Source: Raoultibacter massiliensis (GTDB taxonomy: Bacteria > Actinomycetota > Coriobacteriia > Coriobacteriales > Eggerthellaceae). From it: a DNA stretch of 64,000 nucleotides. The notes under the pieces are model-generated. The model had not been told where the DNA came from. It worked only from the letters and a program-made list of their open reading frames with translations, and did no database searches. Positions within the stretch are counted from its first letter, which is position 1, and each line of letters starts with the position of its first letter. The stretch is taken from contig NZ_LT962671.1 of the NCBI RefSeq assembly GCF_900199545.1, positions 2,001,414 through 2,065,413 on the forward strand. Reading direction: 5' to 3'. Positions 16,617 through 25,600 of the stretch are shown one piece after another. The translations under genes were made by a program, and so were the position numbers.

Positions 16617-18236
16617 TTACGCAATGGGCTCGTCGAAGGTTCCCATCATCTGCTTGACGGCAAGAATGGCGCCCGTCGCCGCACGGGAGAGCGAGAACCC
16701 GCCGAACCCGACCACCGGGTAGTCGTATCCGAAGAACGAACCCTGCACGTTGCCGGCGGCGTACAGGCCCTCGATGGGCTCGCCTGCCTCGTTGAGAACT
16801 TGGCAGTGCTCCTCGCATGCAAGGCCGCCGCACACGGCAAGCTTCGCGGGCATGCGCTCGATGGCGTAGAACGGTGCGTCCTTGATGCCGTTGAACACGA
16901 AGAACTTGCTATCCATGCCGAAATCTTCGTCGTAGCCCTTGTCGACAAGCTCGTTGTAGCGATCAATGGTTGCTTTGAGCTTGGTTGCGTCGAGCCCCGC
17001 CTGCTTGGCAAGATCGTCGATCGTATCGGCCTTGAGAATCTGACCCGCTTCGACGCCCGCTTCGAGCGCCTTCGCATCGCCGGGGCGCCCGCCGTTGGTG
17101 TACTCGGTCGCATGCTCGAGCAGATGCGAATCGATGATCTGGAACGCGCGGTGCTCGGGCTGCATGGCGACCGCCGTGGCGAGGTGCTGGTAGCCGACGT
17201 TCTCGTTGGTGAACCGCTCGGCGTTGATGTTCACGTGCAACCACGGCACGGCCGAGAACGGCGCCGCTCCCTGCGGCAGCGGGCTCGGGTCGAAGTGCAT
17301 CATGAGGCCGACCGAGGGAAGATCCATCTTCGCGCCTGCCCACATCCCCATCTTATGGCCGTCGCCCGTATTGCAGGGAACCGCGTGCAGTGTGGGTATA
17401 TCGAGCATGATGGGACAATACGCCTCAAGCATCTCATCGTCATCGGATATGTCTCCCGTGCAGAGCACCACGCCTTTCGCGGCGTTCACCTGCACGTATC
17501 CGCCGCCCTTCTGCTCGCCGATTGCGCCCGTGACCGCGCCCGCATCGTCGACGACCAGCTGAACCGCCGGCGTGTTGTAGAGGAACCGCACGCCGTTTTC
17601 CTCGGCCTTTTCGCCCATGGCCTTGTACAGATCGGCAAACGCCTTGTAGCGCGTGGAGTTGTCGTTGTCGTAGAGCCAGCGGTACGCCACATAGCCGTCG
17701 ACGATGGCGGGAGATGGCTTAGGCTCGGGAATGTTTTCGATGATGAGCTTGGAGCACTCGCCCGTGCGCTCGAGAACGTTGCGCACGAGGGTGAGGTTCG
17801 CCTTGCCGTTGGCAAGATCGGCGAACGCCTGCATGGTCGCGGGTATGTTCCATTCGATGCCCTGCTCGGTACCCCATTCGTTGTTCCACGTGCCGAAGCC
17901 CTGCCCGTTGGTCTGAACGACCGCCTCCTTCTGCATGACGACGGCATCGATCCCCTCGAGGCCCGCATACATCGCCGCCGGAACGCCCGCAGCGCCGGCG
18001 CCGATGATAAGCACATCGCACTCGATGGTCTCGGCGATATCGGTGATGGGATCGGGCTTCACAGACCAACTCCAGCGACCCTGCTCGGCGCCCCCGGCAC
18101 CCGCGCCCGCCGTATCGGCTTTCGCCGATTGATCGGCCCCGCCGCTTGCGCAACCAACCAGTCCCGCGCCCGCCACAACCGTGCCCGTCGCGAGTGCTCC
18201 CTTGAGGAAGTTCCTTCTTGAAATCGGTTCCTTCAT
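16617..18236 (-). CDS. Tat-exported FAD-dependent reductase, module 3
   Basis: A 539-aa predicted lipoprotein: Tat motif SRRNFLKG at 6-13, lipobox Cys29 (GLVGC), FAD motif GAGAAG near residue 74. Its C-terminus, AGNVQGSFFGYDYPVVGFGGFSLSRAATG, carries a Ser-Arg pair in place of the fumarate-reductase NRLGGNA. The ATG at 18236 is preceded by AAAGGAGGG and is chosen over the longer frame, which would bury the signal peptide. It is divergent from the LuxR gene at 18518. The substrate is unknown. Confidence 0.88.
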   Translation of the reverse strand: MKEPISRRNFLKGALATGTVVAGAGLVGCASGGADQSAKADTAGAGAGGAEQGRWSWSVKPDPITDIAETIECDVLIIGAGAAGVPAAMYAGLEGIDAVVMQKEAVVQTNGQGFGTWNNEWGTEQGIEWNIPATMQAFADLANGKANLTLVRNVLERTGECSKLIIENIPEPKPSPAIVDGYVAYRWLYDNDNSTRYKAFADLYKAMGEKAEENGVRFLYNTPAVQLVVDDAGAVTGAIGEQKGGGYVQVNAAKGVVLCTGDISDDDEMLEAYCPIMLDIPTLHAVPCNTGDGHKMGMWAGAKMDLPSVGLMMHFDPSPLPQGAAPFSAVPWLHVNINAERFTNENVGYQHLATAVAMQPEHRAFQIIDSHLLEHATEYTNGGRPGDAKALEAGVEAGQILKADTIDDLAKQAGLDATKLKATIDRYNELVDKGYDEDFGMDSKFFVFNGIKDAPFYAIERMPAKLAVCGGLACEEHCQVLNEAGEPIEGLYAAGNVQGSFFGYDYPVVGFGGFSLSRAATGAILAVKQMMGTFDEPIA

Positions 18237-18442
18237 GATTCCCTCCTTTGTATCGATGTGTTGGACGGCCCCTGGATCCCGTGTTCGAGCCGTTGGTTTT
18301 CCGGCTCGTATCGCTTGAGCGTCCGAACCGTTGACCCCATCGTAGGACCGAGGGGAAACCCGCGCATCGTCCGACACCGTCTCACCCGAGGGGATTTCAA
18401 AATCAGCTTCTCCCCCCTGCGGGCAAATGTGGGGGGATTTCT

Positions 18443-18481
18443 CCTTATCTGCCCTATGGAGTACCTTATCTGTTCTATAAT
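18443..18481 (+). promoter_or_regulatory. Direct repeats overlapping the -10 of the module 3 LuxR promoter
   Basis: CCTTATCTG-N2-CTAT occurs at 18443 and again at 18464, a 21-bp period (two helical turns). The second copy runs into a perfect -10 TATAAT at 18476-18481. No good -35 is visible, which suits an activator-dependent promoter. It lies between the divergent flavoprotein and regulator genes. Confidence 0.5.
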
Positions 18482-18517
18482 CTCTTGAGTTGATTTACGC
18501 GATACAGGGAGGTTCGC

Positions 18518-19972
18518 GTGATCCGGGAGGCTGGCAGAAAGAAACTGCTCGATGCGCTGTGGGACAAGATTCCCCCGACCCCGTTCTGTTTTTTGGGCAT
18601 GGGGATATTCCGCGTTTGGACGGGAACCGTCAACGACAGCGCTGCGTTTCCCCTCGTCGACTTCAGCACGTACGGCTACTTCGACATCGTCACAGCCGTG
18701 TTCCTGCTCTGCCTTGCAGGACTTTCCCGCTGGATCGTCCCCCTCTGCAAGAAGCCGTTCATCTTCCCGCTGACCGGGCTGCTTATGATAGCGTGCGCAT
18801 GTATGAGATTCTACACGGCGCTCCACCCCGAGCTCGCAGCCACGCTCACGACCCCCGCCCTGTTTCTCGGCGCGCTCGGCGTCGGACTCATCTTGATGCT
18901 CTGGTCCGAATTCTACGGGTGCATCAACCCGCTGCGCGTTGCCCTGTACTACTCGGCGGGAATCATCGTAAGCGTCTTTATCCTATGGGTGTTCAAGGGA
19001 TTCGCCTTCTACTGGCTGTGGGCGGGCACCTGCATCATCCCCGCCCTTTCCCTCGTATGCCTTTGGCGATCGTACAAAACGCTTCCCGAAGACGAATACC
19101 CGCACGCAAGCTGGGGGAAGTTTTCGCTTCCCTGGAAACCGATCCTCGTCGTTTGCCTGTACTCGTTCGCATTCGGCTTGCACGAAAGCGTGTTCCACGG
19201 CTATCTGAGCTACAGCTCGGGCGAGGGGGATCTCTTCGCGGCGCTGTTCGTGTATCTGGGGATCATGCTACGGCGCGAGACGTTCGACTTCTCCCTCATC
19301 TGGAAACTTGCGATGCCGCTCATGCTGCTCTCACTCGTGCCGTTCGGGCTGCTCCTTCCAGGCGGGTCATGGCTTACCGATGTCTGCGCAGTTGCAAGCT
19401 ACACCCTCTACACCATTCTCATCGTGGTGATACTGAGCAACCTTTCGTACCGCTACGGCGTTTGCGCGCTGTGGATATTCGGCATAGAGAGGGCCGTCAG
19501 GCTGATCGCCGTGCAAGCTGGGATAAGCGCGAGCCGGTTCATCTGGGTGGCCGACATGCCCCAAAGCGCGGCGTTCGTGCCCACAACCGTCATCATCGCC
19601 GTCATCATCGTCATCGTGACCCGGTTCTTCTTTTCCGAAAAACAGCTCTCGTCACCCTGGGGCGTCCTGCTCAAGCAACCGCTCGACAAGAATCGCGATG
19701 CGTACCTCGAAAAAAACCGTATCGGCATGAAATGCCGAGAACTCGCGAAACAGTACGATCTGACGATGCGCGAAGAAGAGATCCTTCTGCTTCTGTGCAT
19801 GGGAAAGAAGCCGGCCGCCATCGAAGAGGAACTCTACGTTGCCAAAAGCACGGTGAAGACCCATATCAAGCACATCTACCAGAAGATGGGCCTTCACTCG
19901 CGCGACGAGCTCTTCGAGCTCGTGGGGATCAACCCTAATTGCTCCGGAACCACCCCAGGTATTCAGCCCTGA
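18518..19972 (+). CDS. Membrane-embedded LuxR-family transcriptional regulator, module 3
   Basis: A 484-aa protein with about 12 membrane segments and a C-terminal LuxR helix-turn-helix (YDLTMREEEILLLLCMGKK, KSTVKTHIKHIYQKMG). GTG start at 18518, with AGGGAGG at 18506-18512. It is divergent from flavoprotein 16617-18236. The last 38 bases overlap the 3' end of rhaD on the opposite strand. Confidence 0.88.
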   Translation: MIREAGRKKLLDALWDKIPPTPFCFLGMGIFRVWTGTVNDSAAFPLVDFSTYGYFDIVTAVFLLCLAGLSRWIVPLCKKPFIFPLTGLLMIACACMRFYTALHPELAATLTTPALFLGALGVGLILMLWSEFYGCINPLRVALYYSAGIIVSVFILWVFKGFAFYWLWAGTCIIPALSLVCLWRSYKTLPEDEYPHASWGKFSLPWKPILVVCLYSFAFGLHESVFHGYLSYSSGEGDLFAALFVYLGIMLRRETFDFSLIWKLAMPLMLLSLVPFGLLLPGGSWLTDVCAVASYTLYTILIVVILSNLSYRYGVCALWIFGIERAVRLIAVQAGISASRFIWVADMPQSAAFVPTTVIIAVIIVIVTRFFFSEKQLSSPWGVLLKQPLDKNRDAYLEKNRIGMKCRELAKQYDLTMREEEILLLLCMGKKPAAIEEELYVAKSTVKTHIKHIYQKMGLHSRDELFELVGINPNCSGTTPGIQP

Positions 19973-20909
19973 TCGGCAGGCCGAGTTGCTCGGCCATCGC
20001 GCGCAGATCGTCGTCGGATACCGCGAAATCGATCTGATCGCCTCCGTTTGCAGCGCGGGCGGAAAGATAGATGCCCGCGGCTTTTTCAAGGATATGCATA
20101 AGGCCGAACGCCGCGTCGAAATCAGGGCCCGTCGTGAAGGTGCCGTGCTGAGACCAGACGACTGCCGGATGCGTTTCCATCGCAGCGCTCGTGGCAACGG
20201 CGATCTCCTGGCTGCCCGGCACCATCCACGGCACCGCGCCGATGCCGTTCGGAACCATGATGGCGCACTCGGTCATGCTCTTCCAAAGCGTCACCGACAA
20301 GCCGCGGCTATCGAGCTGATCGAGCAGCGTCAGCGCAATGAGGTTCGGGGTGTGCGCATGGTATACGACGCGGTTCTCTCCCGCCGTCACCGCTTTGCGC
20401 ACGGCATGGATCATGAAGTGGCTGGAGAATTCGCTGGTCGGTCGGCCGCCGGGGATGCCCCACACGAGACGCCACGCATCGCCCATCTGATTGATCTCGA
20501 TGATGCCGATGTTCTCGGACGGATCGAGCGGTATGCTGCGAAAATGGCGTCCCGCTCCGGTTACCAGGAAGAATTCGCCGCGCAGGCTATCAGCCTGGAT
20601 TCCCATGGCGACCCATTCGCCCGGCGTCTCGTTGAAAAACGAGCGGCAAGCCGAAACGTCCTCGGGCCGCATGCGATAGCTAAGGTTGCCGCCGTTGCTC
20701 TCGTGCCAGCCCTGAAGCCAGCCGTCATGACAAAGGCGCACGAAAGCCTTGACGAACGAGCGCTGCTCGATGGAGGTCTCGGATACAACGGTGCGGGCTT
20801 TGGATATTCCCTTGTCGAAAAGGCGTGCGGCATCGTCGAAAAAGCTTTGGGCTCCCGACGGCTGGGAACTCTGGGGGTTTTGGGGGTTCTGGGAGGTTTG
20901 GTTTTCCAT
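19935..20909 (-). CDS. rhaD: Rhamnulose-1-phosphate aldolase (class II aldolase family)
   Basis: A 324-aa cytosolic Zn-dependent aldolase that splits L-rhamnulose-1-phosphate into DHAP and L-lactaldehyde. Seen: GWHESNGGNLSYR, FLVTGAGRHFR, the metal-binding HAHTPNLIAL, TECAIMVPNGIGAVPWMVPG and HGTFTTGPDFDAAFGL, collinear with E. coli RhaD (274 aa). The extra 40 residues at the N-terminus are Gln/Pro/Ser-rich. The ATG at 20909 has GAGGAG upstream; an in-frame ATG at 20963 has no clear ribosome site. No rhaA or rhaB is adjacent, so the substrate could be a related ketose phosphate. It lies 84 bp downstream of an ABC-transporter gene on the same strand. Confidence 0.85.
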   Translation of the reverse strand: MENQTSQNPQNPQSSQPSGAQSFFDDAARLFDKGISKARTVVSETSIEQRSFVKAFVRLCHDGWLQGWHESNGGNLSYRMRPEDVSACRSFFNETPGEWVAMGIQADSLRGEFFLVTGAGRHFRSIPLDPSENIGIIEINQMGDAWRLVWGIPGGRPTSEFSSHFMIHAVRKAVTAGENRVVYHAHTPNLIALTLLDQLDSRGLSVTLWKSMTECAIMVPNGIGAVPWMVPGSQEIAVATSAAMETHPAVVWSQHGTFTTGPDFDAAFGLMHILEKAAGIYLSARAANGGDQIDFAVSDDDLRAMAEQLGLPIRAEYLGWFRSN

Positions 20910-20993
20910 GCGGTCTCCTCGGTCTCGAGTGCCGAACCCGCTGGCTTCCGCGGGTCGTTTCACCCATGGTACCGCACAAACCGCACCGAAAGC

Positions 20994-21770
20994 CTACTCC
21001 TCGGTGCACCTCGACAAAAACGCCTTGGTACGCTCGTGCTTCGGATCGTTCACCAGGCTTCTCGCATCGCCCTCTTCCACGATCACGCCGCCTTCCATGA
21101 AAATGATGCGGTCGGCCACGTCGCGCGCGAAGTTCATCTCGTGCGTGACGATCACCATCGTCATATGCTCGGCCGCCAAGTCGCGGATAACCTTCAGCAC
21201 TTCCTGCGTGAGCTCAGGATCGAGCGCGCTTGTGGGCTCGTCGAAAAACAGCACGTCGGGATTGAGCGCAAGCGCCCGGGCAATGGCAACGCGCTGCTGC
21301 TGGCCCCCCGAAAGCTCGCAGGGCACCATGTCCTCCTTGCCTGTAAGGCCCATTTTGGAAAGCAGCGTGCGCGCATGCGCCTCAACTTCTTCCTTCGGGC
21401 GCTTCTGCACGTGGATGGGCGCATCGGTTATGTTCTTCATGACGGTGTAGTGCGGGAACAGGTTGAAATTCTGAAACACGAGACCGAAACGGGTCTTCGC
21501 CTCTTTCTGGACGGCTTTGCCCGCGTACGCGGTCCGACCCGCCGCATCGTTTTCCGCAACGGTCAGATCTCCGTAGGACAACGTCCCCCCGTCAAGGGTT
21601 TCAAGAAGCGTCATACAGCGCAAAAGCGTTGACTTCCCGCCGCCCGAAGGCCCGATGACCGCGACGACTTCGCCTTTGCGCACGGCAAGCGATATATCTT
21701 TGAGCACGGCCGTTTCGCCGAAGCTCTTGCGGGCGCCCTCGATCGATACGACGGTTGCATCCTGCATCAT
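20994..21770 (-). CDS. Polar amino-acid ABC transporter, ATP-binding subunit
   Basis: A 258-aa cytoplasmic ATPase. Walker [10 protein letters not shown] near residue 39, Q-loop [13 protein letters not shown], signature [15 protein letters not shown], Walker [15 protein letters not shown] and the switch His in IVTHEM. It belongs to the GlnQ/HisP group. Third gene of a binding protein-permease-ATPase unit, 27 bp after the permease gene. Confidence 0.95.
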   Translation of the reverse strand: MMQDATVVSIEGARKSFGETAVLKDISLAVRKGEVVAVIGPSGGGKSTLLRCMTLLETLDGGTLSYGDLTVAENDAAGRTAYAGKAVQKEAKTRFGLVFQNFNLFPHYTVMKNITDAPIHVQKRPKEEVEAHARTLLSKMGLTGKEDMVPCELSGGQQQRVAIARALALNPDVLFFDEPTSALDPELTQEVLKVIRDLAAEHMTMVIVTHEMNFARDVADRIIFMEGGVIVEEGDARSLVNDPKHERTKAFLSRCTEE

Positions 21771-21797
21771 AGCGGTTCTCCTCGCGTTCCTCGAAAC

Positions 21798-22451
21798 CTA
21801 ATCGTGATAGTAGTTGAGCTTCTTCTCGATGCGGGTAAGGATCATCTCCACAATGAAGTTGAGTACCCAATAGATCACGCCGGCGATCAGATACGGAATC
21901 ATGCTCACCTGCGATGCCGCAAGCGCCTTCGCCTGCGAGAACATCTCCATGACGCCGAGCACGAATGCAAGCGACGTATCTTTGACGAGCGTGATGATTT
22001 CGTTTCCCATCGCAGGGAGAATGCGCTTGATAACCTGGGGAAGAACGATCTTCATGAACGTCTGGGTTTTCGAATAGCCGAGCACCGAAGCCGCCTCGTA
22101 CTGGCCGCGCGGTATCGACTGGATGCCGCTGCGGTAGATTTCGGCAAAGTACGCCGCATAGTTGATGATGAAGCCGATCGAGCAGGCGATGTACTTCCAA
22201 TCCTGCCCCATTTGAAGTCCGAACAGGTAGTACGGGCCGAACATAAGAGCCATGAGCTGCAGCATAAGCGGCGTACCGCGCATGATGGAGATGTAAATGC
22301 GAGTGATCCACGCGATCGGCTTGATCTTGCTCATGCGCCCGAACGCGATGATCACGCCGAGGGGCAGCGATCCGATGAGCGTCGTGAAGAATATCTGAGC
22401 CGTAAACAACAGGCCCGACAGCAGTATCTCCATCATCGTTCCAAATTCCAC
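21798..22451 (-). CDS. Polar amino-acid ABC transporter, permease subunit
   Basis: A 217-aa HisM/GlnP-type permease with about five membrane helices. The EAA loop that contacts the ATPase is YEAASVLGYSKTQTFMKIVL. The start MEFGTMMEILL is followed by the first helix. It lies between the binding-protein and ATPase genes, separated from the former by a stem-loop. Confidence 0.94.
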   Translation of the reverse strand: MEFGTMMEILLSGLLFTAQIFFTTLIGSLPLGVIIAFGRMSKIKPIAWITRIYISIMRGTPLMLQLMALMFGPYYLFGLQMGQDWKYIACSIGFIINYAAYFAEIYRSGIQSIPRGQYEAASVLGYSKTQTFMKIVLPQVIKRILPAMGNEIITLVKDTSLAFVLGVMEMFSQAKALAASQVSMIPYLIAGVIYWVLNFIVEMILTRIEKKLNYYHD

Positions 22452-22477
22452 CGCTCAGCCTTTCTAGACGTAGCTAC

Positions 22478-22501
22478 GGGCGAAGGCTATCGCCTTCGCC
22501 C
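22478..22501 (-). terminator. Intercistronic stem-loop between binding-protein and permease genes
   Basis: GGGCGAAGGC / GCCTTCGCCC, a perfect 10-bp stem with a 4-nt loop and no T-run. Such structures after a binding-protein gene often stabilise the upstream message and reduce read-through, giving excess binding protein. Confidence 0.6.
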
Positions 22502-22622
22502 GCTTTCGCACCTATCATCAGCGGTTCCGCATCGAAGCGATGCTTGCCGCCGCACCCGCATGCCCATCGGTTCGAGCCGCACGCAAAGCGCACCTGCCCG
22601 AGCCGACGAAGCCGGGCATTTC

Positions 22623-23474
22623 CTACTTCAGAACCCAGTTGTCGTAGGATACACCATACTCGGCGTACTTGTCGCACAATTCCTTGATCGTGCCATCCTC
22701 GTACATGGCCTTCAAAGTATCGCTGATCGTCTTGGCGAGTTCGTCGTCGCCCTTCTTGAAACCGACTGCGTAGTGCTCGGTCGACAGGGGGTCAAGCTGC
22801 ACGTACACATCGGGCTTCGCCGCCATCTGATACGCGGCGATGGACAGGTCGCAAGCCACCGCATCGACCATGCCCGACTCGAGCTGCATGAACGCGTTGT
22901 TGTAGTCGCCGATGGTCTGGAGCTCCTTGAGCGAACCCTTGAGCGCGACCATGTCGGCGTTCTCCTCGTCGCTCAGCACGTCGAGCGCCGCAGAGTCGAC
23001 CTGCGTGATGACGGTCTTGCCCGCAAGGTCGTCAAGCGAGGCGATGCCGCTGTCGGCCTTCACGACGACAACCTGCTCGTTGAGCATATAGGGCTCGGAG
23101 AACAGGTAGTCGTCCTCGCGGTTCTCCATGGTGAAGCCGTTCCAGATGCAGTTGATGCCGCCGCTGTTGAGAAGCGCATCCTTCGCATCCCAGTCGATGG
23201 GCTCAAGCTTGAGCTCCCAGCCGTTGCGCTCGCAGACTTCCTTCGCCATATCGAGGTCGATGCCGGTAAAGTTGCCGTCGTCGCCAACAAAGCCGTAGGG
23301 CGGATAGCCCTGGTCGAAACCGACCGTCAGCGTGAAGGCATCGGATCCAGCCGCGTCGCCGCCTTCGCTTCCCTGCGATGCGCCGTCGCCGCCTGAAGAG
23401 CAGCCCGCCAGCAGAACCATCGACAGGCACAGCACGCATGCTGCGCTCAGGATAGCCAAAAGTTTCTTCTTCAT
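22623..23474 (-). CDS. Polar amino-acid ABC transporter, substrate-binding lipoprotein
   Basis: A 283-aa family-3 (PBP2) binding protein. The signal peptide MKKKLLAILSAACVLCL ends at lipobox LLAGC. The mature domain shows GFDQGYPPYGFVGDDG and FTGIDLDMAKEVC, the ligand-contact start of the fold, then NGFTMENREDDYLFSEPY. The ATG at 23474 has GGAGG nine bases upstream; the open frame to 23636 has no signal at its start. The ligand is probably a polar amino acid, not otherwise defined. Confidence 0.94.
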   Translation of the reverse strand: MKKKLLAILSAACVLCLSMVLLAGCSSGGDGASQGSEGGDAAGSDAFTLTVGFDQGYPPYGFVGDDGNFTGIDLDMAKEVCERNGWELKLEPIDWDAKDALLNSGGINCIWNGFTMENREDDYLFSEPYMLNEQVVVVKADSGIASLDDLAGKTVITQVDSAALDVLSDEENADMVALKGSLKELQTIGDYNNAFMQLESGMVDAVACDLSIAAYQMAAKPDVYVQLDPLSTEHYAVGFKKGDDELAKTISDTLKAMYEDGTIKELCDKYAEYGVSYDNWVLK

Positions 23475-23626
23475 GTCTTGCATCCTCCGTGTTTTTCTCT
23501 CGCATCCATTTGGGACGGCGACCCGCTTTCGGCTTAGGCCGATTCGTTCGGCCCCGCACAGATGCTGCACCCTTTCCTTTTCTTGCGCTTGCCCGTTCGA
23601 ATTTTTTGGAAATCGCTCATGCAAGC

Positions 23627-23676
23627 ACTTTAGCACTCTACTTCTTTACTGTGCTAAAGTAGTTGAAGTATAGCAC
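23627..23676 (-). promoter_or_regulatory. Three alternating operator half-sites with 20-bp period upstream of the ABC transporter
   Basis: TAGCAC at 23631, GTGCTA at 23651 and TAGCAC at 23671 alternate in orientation with exactly 20 bp between starts. The first two extend to a perfect 10-bp inverted repeat (ACTTTAGCAC / GTGCTAAAGT). On the minus strand the third overlaps a TATACT -10 (23667-23672), so the array covers the start region of the transporter transcript. Confidence 0.6.
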
Positions 23677-23703
23677 AGGCAAGCGCAAATGATGAGAAGT
23701 CAA

Positions 23704-23830
23704 CGCATCGGTTCCGCGGCGTGCGTCGGTAGTCGGCGGGCGTGCGGCGCATCGGTTCCGCGGCGTGCGGCGGTAGTCGGCGGGCGTGCGACGCATCGGT
23801 TCCGCGGCGTGAGGCGCATCGGCTGCATCT
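23704..23830. repeat. 44-bp tandem repeat, about 2.8 copies
   Basis: Copies begin CGCATCGGTTCCGCGGCGTG at 23704, 23748 and 23792, spaced exactly 44 bp. The first two full units differ at very few positions. The third is cut after 23 bases and followed by another CGCATCGG. It is not a CRISPR: there are no distinct spacers. It sits between the ABC-transporter promoter and a family B hairpin element. Confidence 0.75.
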
Positions 23831-23833
23831 CGC

Positions 23834-23994
23834 TGCACACTTTTCCGCGAAATGTTGCGCTTGTTCGACGGAGTCGTTCTTTCGGTGGAAGCGAGTGTCT
23901 GCCCAACTGGGAAAACACCTCTTCCCAATCATTCGCGCAAGCGGCAAAGCGCTTCCATAGCGTCAAAACGCAACATTTCGCGGAAAAGTGTGCA
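23834..23994. repeat. 161-bp hairpin element, family B, copy 2
   Basis: A perfect 26-bp inverted repeat at 23834-23859 and 23969-23994 (left arm begins TGCACACTTTTCC and ends ATGTTGCG). Nested inside are GGAAGCG/CGCTTCC and TGGGAA/TTCCCA, so the whole element can fold into one long hairpin. Its length and arms match copy 1 at 16161. No clear target-site duplication is visible at the ends. Confidence 0.65.
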
Positions 23995-24080
23995 TTATAA
24001 GAGATTACCTATTCCGATCGCACTTCGCGAGCCCAGAGCCGCGAATGCTGCGGCAGGAGCAAGGTGAACCCAGGCGCGGC

Positions 24081-25496
24081 TTAACGCGCCCCCGCATCAA
24101 CGAGCTCGGCAAGCTCTTTGCGGCTGTGTATTCCCAGCTTCACGTATATGTGCTGGATATGCGCCTTGAGCGTTCCGCTTGCAATGAAGAGCTCCCGCTC
24201 GATTGCGGCATTGGTTTTCCCCTGGGCAAGCAGTCGCACGATCTCATCCTCGCGCGGGCTCAACCGATACTGCTTGGTAACTTCGCTGCACCGCTCCGAT
24301 ATGCGCTCGCTGCGCAGGCTTTCCTCCGAAAGATCGCCTGTCTCGAGCATGCGAATGCCCCACTTGGATGCGAGCTCTTTTTCGGAAAGCAAGATGAGCG
24401 TCCCAGCAAGCACAAGCATCACAACAACAACCATGATCACTATATCCTGCGTCTGATCCGACAACGGCGTCGCGGCAAGCAGGCTTGCGCAATCGTTGCC
24501 CCAAACGCTGAACAGCGTCACCGCCTTTGTAAAGCCCGAAAGCGCAATGATAGCAATGCCGAGCCGTTTCGAGAGATCGTAAAGCAGCAAAGCTATCAGC
24601 AACGACATGAGCGTATAGCTCATCGAGATGAGATAGCTCGAAGCGGCTGTGCCCAGCAGGCCTTCTGCCGGAATCAGCAGCAAACCGCATACCATGAGCA
24701 GCATCGGAGATCGATAGAGCGCGCTCACGCTGAAACGACCCGAGAACAGATAGACCACCACGAAAAACGCCCCCATGATAATAGCCGTCGAAAGAGACGA
24801 ATGCATGCCTGCGCCCGCCGCCAGCTGATGCTCCCGCAAACCGTAGACAAAAGAATAGATGGCGAAGAGGGCTACCGGCTTCCAGGGAAACGCGAATTTC
24901 GGATATGCGCCCTTTGGGCGATCGGCTTCGGGCGTACTTTTATAGGCGAACGACGCGCACCCGAGTGCGATGATCGGCAGTGCGACAACCACGATGCCGA
25001 GCCTCGCTTCATCAAGACCTTCGCATAGGTACACGAGAGGAACGGCTATAAATCGAGAGGCTGCCGTATACAAGGCGATGCGAATCAAGCTGAGCGGAAC
25101 GAGGGCCTCTGTCACCATAAGCAAAATGAGGCAGAACCCCAAAGAACCCGAAACGGCAGCAACGACGGAGAGCGCAGAGGCCTGCAAGGGAAGGCTCGGT
25201 GCCGCCAAAACGCACGCTGACGATACCAGCATCGCAGCAAGCGTAAGGGGTTTGGTCCAGCGCTGTTCCTGCAAAGGCGCTATGCGCCGAGCAAGCAGGC
25301 CGACAGATATCCCAACAATTGCATAGCCGTAGTCGAAAACGGTATGGGGATCGAAAGGCACGGGCGCCGAGTACAAAGGAGCGGCAAACGTCAGCGTCAT
25401 CCAGACGCGCGCGCAACCGAGCGCGAACAAGTAGGGGATCATCTGCTCGAGATGATCGACGCGATGGGAGTCCCCGTGTTTCGAAAGCAAAGCCAT
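24081..25496 (-). CDS. Membrane-embedded LuxR-family transcriptional regulator, module 4
   Basis: About 471 aa with 12 or so hydrophobic segments and a C-terminal LuxR helix-turn-helix (YRLSPREDEIVRLLAQGK, ASGTLKAHIQHIYVKLG). The ATG at 25496 lies seven bases after a TATAAT hexamer (25503-25508 on the minus strand) and has no Shine-Dalgarno sequence, so a leaderless message is possible; an internal ATG at codon 19 is the alternative. It is 98 bp downstream of flavoprotein 25601-27217 on the same strand, the only pair here in the order flavoprotein then regulator. Confidence 0.86.
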   Translation of the reverse strand: MALLSKHGDSHRVDHLEQMIPYLFALGCARVWMTLTFAAPLYSAPVPFDPHTVFDYGYAIVGISVGLLARRIAPLQEQRWTKPLTLAAMLVSSACVLAAPSLPLQASALSVVAAVSGSLGFCLILLMVTEALVPLSLIRIALYTAASRFIAVPLVYLCEGLDEARLGIVVVALPIIALGCASFAYKSTPEADRPKGAYPKFAFPWKPVALFAIYSFVYGLREHQLAAGAGMHSSLSTAIIMGAFFVVVYLFSGRFSVSALYRSPMLLMVCGLLLIPAEGLLGTAASSYLISMSYTLMSLLIALLLYDLSKRLGIAIIALSGFTKAVTLFSVWGNDCASLLAATPLSDQTQDIVIMVVVVMLVLAGTLILLSEKELASKWGIRMLETGDLSEESLRSERISERCSEVTKQYRLSPREDEIVRLLAQGKTNAAIERELFIASGTLKAHIQHIYVKLGIHSRKELAELVDAGAR

Positions 25497-25600
25497 GCGC
25501 ACATTATAGCGGCTCCGCAGCCTCGATCGATAACAACCGTTGCTGCGAAGCCGTTAGGCGATGCTCGAACGAAAAGGACGGCGCGCCGATCCGCTGGAGC

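Noticed and set aside
16077..18221. 714-codon open frame on the plus strand
   Set aside because: Antisense to flavoprotein 16617-18236 and to the hairpin element; no domain or ribosome site.
23704..23830. Possible CRISPR array
   Set aside because: The unit repeats whole with no variable spacers and no cas genes nearby; it is a plain tandem repeat.
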